Assembly (NCBI RefSeq): GCF_018320785.1
Contig: NC_054867.1
Coordinates: 35,653,855 to 35,717,854 of the forward strand
Reading direction: 5' to 3'
Source: Cheilinus undulatus
Lineage: Eukaryota; Chordata; Actinopteri; Labriformes; Labridae
DNA length: 64,000 nt
Made by a program: the position numbers and the translations under genes. The notes below the pieces were generated by a model, which did not search any database, had not been told where the DNA came from, and saw only the letters and a list, made by a program, of their open reading frames with translations. Position 1 is the stretch's first letter; each line of letters starts with the position of its first letter. Below, piece after piece: positions 55,291 to 64,000 of this stretch.

Positions 55291-58097
55291 GAATATAAAT
55301 GCAGGTATACTTTGAGCTTATGAATTGATTAGCCTACAGCTAAAGAGCTTCTTGGGCCTACTTGCTTGTTTGTGTCTATGCTCTGTACTCTGACAGTGTT
55401 AGTAAGTGATGCTTCTTAGGGGGAAGAGGAGGGGAATGGCGATTTCTCCTTATCCTTGAGATGTTTCTTATGGGGGACACTTAGGACCAGAGGTGAAGGA
55501 AAAAAATAATACTGTGTACTTTAATATTAAAGTCGAAATGAAAAGAATGAAGTTGAACTACAATTTGAAAAAAAGTTGACATTTTAGTAATCAGCTTAAG
55601 CCTTATTAGACTGAAACAATCAGTAAATCTTGAATAAACACACTGTTTAAGAGCTAAAATAGAAAGAATGTCTGTTGTTCAATCAGTTCTGAGGTATAGT
55701 TTCATAAGTTCATGGATACAAGGCTGTTTGTTATGGTCTAATAAGGTTTGACTTTGTTCTCAAATTTCCACTTTATTCTCATCATTTCTACTCTTTTCTC
55801 ATAGTGCACAGCATTAGTTTTTTCTGAACTCTGGCCTTTATCCACTCCATGGTTTCTTTTACATCTCCTGTTGACCTGATGCTGTCTGGATGCTATTTAC
55901 CGTGATATTACAGTGTGATTTATTTGGTTTGACTGATCATTAAACTTGACTAGAATGATACACATGTGGGAACATTTATCATGGTCATACCTAGCAGTAT
56001 CTGAATTTGACAGCCCATATACCTATTATGTTTTTCATTTTCTAAGTTACTGTTTCATGGGTATTTTTTATGCAAAAAAGGATAGAAATCAATTTTTCAA
56101 TTCAGCTTATCATTTAGAGGAAGATTCATACTGTAGATAATTGCTGATCAGCACTGCAGCTGTGACTGTCCTGTCATTTACAGTCTTGCTCTCACTGCCT
56201 CACATGAGACAGACAGCTGTTGCTTAAGTCCAGTTGTGATGAATCAGCCTTATGTGATAACAGAGACTGACTGTGCTTTGTCAGCTCGACATTCCCATGA
56301 GATGTGATGTTACTATAGAGGAGACTGAATGCCTTTTTCAGAACAGTGTGCCAAGTTCATACTCAAACTTATCAAAGTCCAAACTTTTGCAAAACAAAAC
56401 AGCACACTCCCTTAATGAGGGCGTTTATATGAAGCAGACTTAGAAAGGCATTAACTGTTGTGCATACTATTGTGATAACTGTTATTTCACGGCTAAAGAG
56501 TGTTTTTTTTTTATCACAATAGCAGCCTCATATAGCTTCAGATATAAATCATTGCTTTTGTGTACATGCCCTTGTTCTGTGGCACATAGCCTATTGTTTG
56601 TCCTTGGAACTTAATAAATCACAGTAATGGAGAGAGAGTCACCTGAAATTCCCCCGCACAGTGTTGAATAACATGTTTGTTGACTAACAAAGAGCTTCAC
56701 TTGAGGCCTTTTGAGTTATTAAAATTGCTTTTTGCTCCTCTTGTTCTTGATTTAGCCACACATATTGCCTTATAGTCTCACATCACATTTGCAACATATT
56801 TCTTAGACCAAGCCACAAAAAACAAACATACAGACTGCTGTCTAAAGTAATCAATCTAGTAACCAGCTGGTTGTTTAAAAAAAGCTTCACTCACTGAATA
56901 TTCTATGTAAAAGAACACCTCTGCATTTTGCTATTTCATAAAGGTATACTGGCATGATCTGATTTTGGAGGAGGCCCGCCTCCGCTGTAAAGCATGAAAA
57001 TCTTCCTCATGTGAGTGAGGAAAAAAGAGCTGCTGCCTGCATACAGCATCCTTCTCAGCACTTCCCACAAACATCACAGGCTTATGGCCCTGTGCAGCAC
57101 AGCACATTTACACAAACAGGCTACTTTTCAATCATACTGGTCAGTGTTGATATACAATGGAGCTCTTTCCCCATGTTACGTTTCTCTGATGATCCCTGAT
57201 TCACTGCGTTCAGAGTGATTTATGCTGCCATGTTCATGTTTTCAGGGCTTCTGTATGTGTGTCAGCTGTTATTTGTGACTCTTGATGGGATTGACAAACA
57301 CTGAACCACATTAATCACGATATACTCTAAAGCTGCGCACACGGTTCATGTGAATTACTGCAACAATATTGCAGGTGTGAGAAAGGACTTAGGCGTGGAT
57401 CTTGCGGTAAACACGTACATGTGAATTATGAGACATTTTGCTGTTGGTGATAGCTGAGTTATTGGTGTGATGTCTCTGTTTGCTGCAGATACTTGAGATT
57501 GATTAGACCGCCTCAGTCTGAAGCTGTGAGTACTGTGTGGGATTTTTTTCCGTGCTGATTCTTGACTGCTGCATCAGTAAAGATCTGCACTGTATTGCTT
57601 GTTTGGAATACTAATTACTTGCTCGACCCAAAATGTGCTCACTCAAAAGTTAAGACAAGCATGATGCAACTAAGGATAACTTTATATGTGTCTGTGAGCA
57701 GTTTACCAATCTTCAGACATCAGTGTTCATTTCACACGAAGAAGGTCTGACAGCCTGTCAGAATCCCGTTTGATTTATTTTGCTTCTCATATTGGAGAAA
57801 ATAAAGATGTAACATTTTTTTATCTGTATGTTTACTAAAATAGTAAATTAAGGGAAATACACAAAATACAAGTAGTGTGTTGTTCATACACAGATGCCCA
57901 GTTAACATCATTATTTTAATCAATTACTTGTATATATACTTTATATTCTATACTGTTTTTACAAAATAACCCCCAATCCTAGTTATACCACACTTTGTGA
58001 CTCTACCGCCCCCTCCTTCCAAGCATGTGCAATATAAAATAGGACAGGTTGAGGAAAAACATTGGCAATCAGCAAATACCTTGGATATGAATTAATG
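55291..58097. other. Noncoding DNA, no gene recognised
   Basis: Long AT-rich DNA without recognised exons or elements. Open frames are short and lack splice support. Confidence 0.4.
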
Positions 58098-58191
58098 TCA
58101 GTAGCACTATATACTATTCTATATGCTCATATACTGATATACAGTCAGTAGCACTATATACTGTTCTATATGCTCATATACTGATATACAG
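58098..58191. repeat. Near-perfect 47-bp tandem duplication
   Basis: The unit TCAGTAGCACTATATACTRT then TCTATATGCTCATATACTGA then TATACAG occurs twice back to back (58098-58144 and 58145-58191) with a single A/G difference. The duplication is therefore recent or the locus is still variable. Confidence 0.95.
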
Positions 58192-58795
58192 ATAGAAATG
58201 TACTTAAGACTTAAAACTTAAGTCTACAATTTCAAGTTTAAGGATGAGCGAAGAAACAGATTTCAATCTTTAGAATGCAATTTAAAGTTTAAGGGATGAG
58301 GATGAACAAAGAAAAAGACGTTAGCTAATAAAAGTCTGTTTGTCCTGCCTAAAACTCCACTTTGTACTTACGGCAGATGTTTACAGCAGGTATAGGCTGA
58401 TTTATCAGTTGTATCAGCAGAAATTTTTATATCTGTGGATACCAGTAATAACCTTTTTAACCCTTAGAGCTCAAGCTTTGTAAATTGCTTGGTAACTTTT
58501 AAACTGTAGCTAAGTCGTAGGAATTACCTTGTTTTTCCTATGAAAGCTCTTCTTTGTGCCTTTATAATTATATTCTCCATGTATTCGTAGCTTTTACATT
58601 ACATTTTATAGTGAGCCTGGAACTTGACTGACTTTCTGGGGTCTCTGAGGACAGCGTTGTTGTATACAACAAGAAGTGAAACAGTTTATAAAAACATTAA
58701 TAACTTTTGAACCATAAGTCATAAACACTCCTGTTTCCTCTGAAAGCTGACCTTTTTGTCGTTTGGTTGCTACCCTTGATGTCTCTGTATCCCTA
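58192..58795. other. Noncoding DNA with short repeat scraps
   Basis: TTTAAGGATGAGCGAAGAAA and TTTAAGGGATGAGGATGAAC (about 58238 and 58288) form a loose duplication. 58390-58450 resembles the ATCAG-rich repeat seen at 44200. Confidence 0.35.
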
Positions 58796-59025
58796 AAGCC
58801 TGGTATACACTGTTCGATTTCAAGCCGACCGACAGTCGTGGTAGAATGTCATCTTACACTGTGCGACTGAATCGTTTACAACGCAAGACTATCACGCACG
58901 AGTTGTGTGCTCACACTGTATGATCTGACGGTCGTGCACAACCTGAGGTCTCACACTGTGTGACTGAAGTTGGAAGGACTGTGACAGAAATCCGCTGAGT
59001 TTCGGGGGGGGGGGGGGGGGGGTGC
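58796..59025. repeat. Dispersed repeat with recurring CACACTGT words, ending in a G run
   Basis: CTGGTATACACTGTTCGATT opens the segment. TACACTGTGCGACTGAA, CACACTGTATGATCTGA and CACACTGTGTGACTGAA then recur at roughly 45-50-bp spacing. A G run at 59004-59022 closes it. This style is typical of a transposon-derived fish repeat. I cannot name it or resolve its ends. Confidence 0.5.
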
Positions 59026-59409
59026 TATACTGCTTTGAGGAATGGCACAAACGAAACCAACTGCAAAAGAGCGCAGACTTTTTTTGTATGTAGATATTTT
59101 CAAAATCATTAGTCACAGAATGGTATCCCTAGATGTAACCTGCTGGACAAATTATGATCCGTTTTTCCGGTTTCCGGGGTTTTTTTGTGGTCAAAAAGAG
59201 AGAAAATAATGCCACAGTGAGAGGAAGTATTACACCTAAAGAAGTAATTTAAGAAATCTGCATTGGTATCAGCCATTGGCTGTATTGTAGTCTTAAACAT
59301 TGGTGTTGGCATCAGCCTGGATTTTTAGAACTGGTGCATTTCTAGTTTTCACTCATGTTCACAACTCTTTTACAAAAGTAAACAAAAGCAACAAGAGGCC
59401 GGTGCAGTT
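59026..59409 (+). mobile_element. 5' flank of the repeat carrying a helicase exon
   Basis: This is noncoding sequence between the G run and the helicase-like exon. It includes the ATCAGCC/TGGTGCATTTCTA repeat tail (59248-59344, shared with 28480-28560). The short gap AAGCAACAAGAGGCCGGTGC leads into the ATG at 59410. Confidence 0.35.
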
Positions 59410-59502
59410 ATGGCGGAAGACATTAGCTTGGATGCTGCTAAAGCGCCAGTTTTATCAGAACTTGACAACATTTCTTCATTAAAAGAAGAACAAAGAACAG
59501 AA
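59410..59502 (+). pseudogene. RecQ-like helicase first coding exon, isolated
   Basis: ATG at 59410 opens MAEDISLDAAKAPVLSELDN, then ISSLKEEQRTE (31 codons), and runs to a strong donor GTGAGT at 59503. In my memory this matches the N-terminus of the many RecQ-like helicase copies in fish genomes, where an ELD-I-x-x-L-K-E-E-Q-R block is followed, in the next exon, by the Walker A motif G-F-G-K-S. That second exon, with the ATP-binding site, was not found downstream. The flanking sequence looks like an interspersed repeat, so this is most likely a repeat-borne, truncated copy and not the start of a working helicase. Family identity rests on one short exon. Confidence 0.5.
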
Positions 59503-59800
59503 GTGAGTTGTTTTCTTTTCAAAAATGACAAAAGTCATGCACTGACATGTCTACAGTCGCCATAATTCGCGTTATGCACGTTATGGAGTTTACTCCTTCG
59601 GTAGGGGCACAGCTCGCTGGCGGCTACGTCACATGTTTTGTTGCTCTGATTGGCCCATAAAGATGTGACTGACAGAACGTTCATCCAGTCACCCTCCAAG
59701 TGTTTTTTTCAAATCCTCTGCCCTTTCCCAAACGCTGTGTATGAGTGGTTTCCCAGATGGATGTGTGAAACACAAACATCCGGCATGCCAGGTTAGAGGA
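59503..59800 (+). mobile_element. 3' flank of the helicase-exon repeat
   Basis: GCTCTGATTGGCCCATAAAG, ACAGAACGTTCATCCAGTCA, CCCTCCAAGTGTTTTTTTCA then AATCCTCTGCCC and TTCCCAGATGGATGTGTGAA then CATCCGGCATGCCAGGTTAG form a sequence that I recall as repeated across fish genomes next to this helicase exon type. No second exon is present. Confidence 0.45.
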
Positions 59801-62800
59801 ACATCACTCCTAGTTACAAACAAAAGAGTGACACTTATAAACAAGATGTTAATCTGCGATTGTTTCACGCTGGCTACACTCCAGAGAAATTAGGGTCACG
59901 TCGACACTTCCACACAAATGTACAGGAAGGTACAGGATTGTGTTTGATTGCTGCTGAAGTAGTGTGCCTTCCTGTCTGCTGTGTGTCTTTGCCTTACATC
60001 ACAGCCTCTACACTGCTGACTGTTTTATTCATAGGATGTCAAATAAGTTTCTTGCAGTCCTTGTAGCACCTCATAAAGTGGCGCATGTTGATGTTAGTTT
60101 TGGGTGCAGATAGAAAGCAGAGGAGAGGGACAGTGATGTCACCTGGCTCCTTGAAGTTTTTCTACAGTCCTGATCTGTGGATTGATGACAGATTCACATC
60201 CCTGCACAAACGCTGAAGCTCATAAAATAGTCTGAATAAGAAAATTAGAAATACAGACAAAAGCAGAAAAACTTCCTATACTTTTCCTGGCTTACTTAGA
60301 GAAACTGAAGAGTTTCAAGATTCCCTTTCATCATTAAGGTTTCCTGTTAGGGAACACTTTGGTTTCCCAGTGAAATAGACCGACAGATGAAGACAAGTGG
60401 ACAAGATGAATGTAGAGTGTAGATATTATGTAGAAGGGATGGGGGACATCACTGACAACACATCCAACTTATAAACTAACACATTTTAAGTGGCATTACA
60501 CAAACATGATTATCTCTTCTAAATGATATTGCCGTTTTTTTATAGTGGTGGATCTATCAATCGTTGAGAACAAGGATTTAACGCATCGAAGGTATTGAGA
60601 CACAATATAAATTCCTCCATAACTGCCTTTCAGACCAAATTTTTATGCATGAGCAAAAGGCGTCTGTTGTAGCACTCATAACTGATGGATAGACATCAGC
60701 TATGTAGTCCTCGATGTGTTTTAAGGTTCATTCTGTGCTAAGATTATTCAGAAAAGGTGTTATCTCAGTTAACCCAGAGGAGTCATCGCCTGCCTCAGCC
60801 TTTGAAACGAACGTTCAGTTCTTTAAGAATATAATTTGTGTTATTATTTTCAAACTCTTTATTGAGAGCTTTAATGGTAGGAGGTTGAGACATTATGTTT
60901 GATCTTTTAAAATGAGACCTTAACAAGCCATGGTGTATAAACTATCTATGCTGCTCTTAAGACAGTGTTTAAAAGGGAAGTTCCAAATAAAGAAAGGGAG
61001 ACTAAGTGTTACATTACCTTCCGTTACTGTACCGAAAAAGTACCCAACCATGACTTCAAAACTGAGAACTGAACCAAGCTGAAAAAGCAAGTCAGTGCAT
61101 GTGTGAAAGAAGCTTTGTTTACTTAATCTTTCATAACTATGTTTAAATATCTTATGTGTATGGAAATAAATAGGTCACAAGCGGCAGCTAAAGATAGTAA
61201 AACTTTCAAACTTGAGCAACAAACAGCATGAATCAAACCTGATACAGGAACTTTTTTTTTTTTTTTTTTTTTACTCTTGACCTTTATGAATATACACACA
61301 CAAAAGCAGCCTCTTGTACTGTTTCTAACATCCAGGCTACATTATATTTGACGGTAGCTGTTTTGCATGCAGGTGATGCTTAGACTCTGCATGCATTCAA
61401 ATCTGCCTTTTGCTGTGGTGACAGGATGCATTTGATCAGTTTATCTTCAGACCAAAGCAGGGAGAATATGACTGTGTCATGCAATATCAGAAAGACTTTT
61501 CTTATTGATTAGTCATGGGGAATGAGATCCGTGCATGATGTGTTTGAGTAGATTTGCATCAGTTGACATTGCCCTTCCTGCAGTGTAACTATTGCATTTA
61601 TTCATAAACTGATGCAGATGTTGAACTGATTTATCTAGCATGCAACAACAAGACTTTGTCTGCAGGGTCCTAAAGTTTAGAACAAACCAACACAATTACA
61701 GAAGAGAAGAGAGAGAAGTCTGAGTGGCCTCAAATGATAAATGGTAAGTTCAAGAATACATTAGAAAAACTGATCTGTAAATCTAAACAAAATTTGAAAA
61801 CAACTACATGAAATTACTTGACTCTGTTGGAGATTTGTCAGCCCTTGTGACAGTGACAGCAGAGGGCTGGCTGACCTGGCACATTACTCTGAGACAAAGA
61901 AGTAGGGGAGGGTGAAAACAGCTTGATGGAGAGGCAAATGTAGAGGAAAGAAGAAGCACTACCAAGAGGAGTATTGACCAGATATCTCAATCATGAGACA
62001 CTTAATATGAGTTTGACAATAATTAGTTTCACAAGTTTGGAAATGTTTGAAACTAAAATGCGAATAAACTCCATCATGAATCTTTGTGATCTTGTTGGTC
62101 TGACAGCAGGATAGTATACCCCCCATAGAGTCTAGAGACTGGTGGTAGTGATGGAAGGAGTAGGATAAGACGAGGAAGCCCTTTAGAGGAGCTTGATCCA
62201 GCCATTTAGCTGACTTTGAAGGGATGCAGGATGCACGGAGAAGCTGGACCTGGATGTGAAGTAATGGAGGTGGCTGGGGAGGAGGAGGGTTGCCGCAGTT
62301 ACACTGAAACAACTGACTGCGGAGAAAGAGAGATCAGATTTTAAAATATGACAGCAACAGAATGATTGGCTCGAAAGAGGTCATAGCAGAAGGCATAAGA
62401 GACTGTGGTTTACAAATATAACTCTAACTTGAGAAAATCCTTGATTTGGATAGTAATGTTTACTATTTCAGCTGACTGTAGATAGAACAGATGGGTTTGG
62501 TGAAAAAAGACACAAGTGCTGTTGTGGAAGACCTGGGTTATTGTAGATAAAGCGGCCTGCCTGTAATTTGCATTTGCATCTCCTCCCATAGATGAATCTA
62601 AAGATTACACATCACTGCCATCTTTAGATACCACTTAAACTTGTCAGATCCTTGAGGACAACTAGCAGTCATGTGGTTTGCATTCATGATAAGTAAAACA
62701 GCACAGACAAGCTCTTCACAGGCACCAGAAAACATTTTCTTCCCCTAGAAGAAATTCTCAGGAAAATATGAATAACTCTTGGTATCCCAGGGATTAAAAT

Positions 62801-64000
62801 TGCAACACTCTTCTGTTTTGTAATGAATTCAAAACAACAAAAAGCTCTGAGGAAGAGCGCTAGAATCAGGGATTTTCACTTTCACTTCCCTTCAGTGTCA
62901 CATAATTACTGCAGCAACTCATTTACTTTGTATTCACTTGCTCAAAGTACTTTCTCAGTACTTGCTCAAAGACTTGAATTAAGTGGGTAATATTTAAGGA
63001 ATAAGTATAAAGTTAGACTGATTATGTTTTTGGCTTTGACCAAATCCACTCATCTAGATCACAATTATTTAAAGTTATTACTTATCAATATTAGATACAA
63101 TCTCTTTCATTATATATTGTTATTTTGTAACATATTTGTCCTGTTACCCACCTGTTGTCAGGGCTGGACTAGAAGACACAACCTGTCCCAGTATTTTTGG
63201 CTACCACCGGCCCCTGGTAATTGGCTGAATATGACCCAGAAGTGGCTCCCTTAATACACCCACTCTTCTGTTCTTGCACAGTATCTACCTAAGCAAAACT
63301 AGGTAAGAATTATCAAAGATACTCAGTATTGATCCTGATAAAAGAGTGTGTTTTAGTTAACGGTACTTAATAAACAAGCTTTGTACCAGAAAGCTAAGAG
63401 ATTTTCTACCCAGCTAGTTCTAGAAATGCTTTCTTCTGGGTATGTTATTTCCTGTTTGCATTAAATTACTTTTATTTTGATAAAGAAAAACAAACGTCTG
63501 ATTTTACAAAAGTTATGCCAGTAACTGAACCATAGTAGGAGAGACAAAAAAAGAGGAATGTTTGATGTTACTCTGATCACATGTTGCCATAATAGATATA
63601 CTAGTGAAACTTTTAGAACAGGAGCAGTGAATTTTGTCAACAGAGCAGCAAGGAGGAAAGGTCGGGGCAGGAGGAGCCGCTAGGGAAGGGAGCTGAAGGG
63701 ATGCCAGATAAGCACACAGCCAAGAAGTCGTATAAACAAATATTCATTAGATATGCTCCAGTTGTAAACTCAGTGCCGTTTAATGACCCTGCAAATCATT
63801 CTTTGTTTGTCAGTGGTCTGGCAGATGAGTAGATTGTGGCTACTGTCTTGATTGGATCTTTAAATTATAATAACAAAAATGCTAACTTTTTAGCGACGTA
63901 TGGCATGAGTAATACTTGCAGTAATACTAAAGAAATCACACCCATGCACTGATCAATTGATTTGTTGTTGGTATATTTAAAAAACGGAGGAAAAAAGTGT
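59801..64000. other. Noncoding DNA, no gene recognised
   Basis: Mixed and AT-rich DNA with a T run at 61252-61272. An octamer-like ATTTGCATTTGCATC at about 62567 and a repeat-free patch at about 63640-63830 might be regulatory. None of the open frames (the longest is 117 codons at 61959-62312 on -) resembles a protein family. Confidence 0.4.

Overview
This is eukaryotic DNA, almost certainly from a teleost fish and probably a spiny-rayed (percomorph-type) one. The protein signal sits in short exons separated by GT..AG introns. The rest is AT-rich and carries microsatellites, a tRNA-derived SINE, decayed Tc1-like transposons, hAT-type miniature elements and other repeats that I associate with fish genomes. 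There are no operons, phage, CRISPR arrays or bacterial genes.

One gene can be annotated completely: park7 (DJ-1) on the + strand. Its six coding exons lie between 31045 and 37069, the splice phases agree, and they encode 189 residues with the catalytic Cys106 and the residues around it in place. Its likely promoter and 5' leader lie just upstream (about 30700-31044), and an ATTAAA signal follows at 37404. The longest intron (32852-36452) has collected three separate repeat insertions.

About 170 bp after the park7 polyadenylation signal, a compact CCAAT / inverted-CCAAT / GC-box promoter is followed by a clean splice donor at 37766. It looks like the start of a second + strand gene. A possible start-codon exon lies at 38236-38348. 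No later exon could be recognised out to 64000, so that gene would have a long first part and its identity is unknown.

Layout: 1-4200 has diverged repeats, a Tc1 relic and a telomere-like minisatellite. 4500-5420, 13.9-16 kb and 21-27.1 kb are complex, repeat-poor blocks that look like conserved noncoding (enhancer-type) DNA. 5.9-7.9 kb holds a Tc1 transposon and an hAT-type element. 10.8-11.9 kb has an L1-type remnant and a SINE. 18.5-20.7 kb has two nonautonomous elements. 27.6-30.2 kb holds transposon debris. 30.7-37.4 kb is park7. 37.6-38.4 kb is the second promoter region. 38.4-64 kb is noncoding, with a mosaic of elements that includes two hAT-type elements with 8-bp target duplications and a single RecQ-like helicase exon inside a repeat.

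I found no new multigene system. The most interesting items are the helicase exon carried by a repeat, the telomere-like minisatellite split by an insertion, the 1-kb inverted element built from short units, an inverted duplication inside a Tc1 relic, and the unidentified gene start beside park7.
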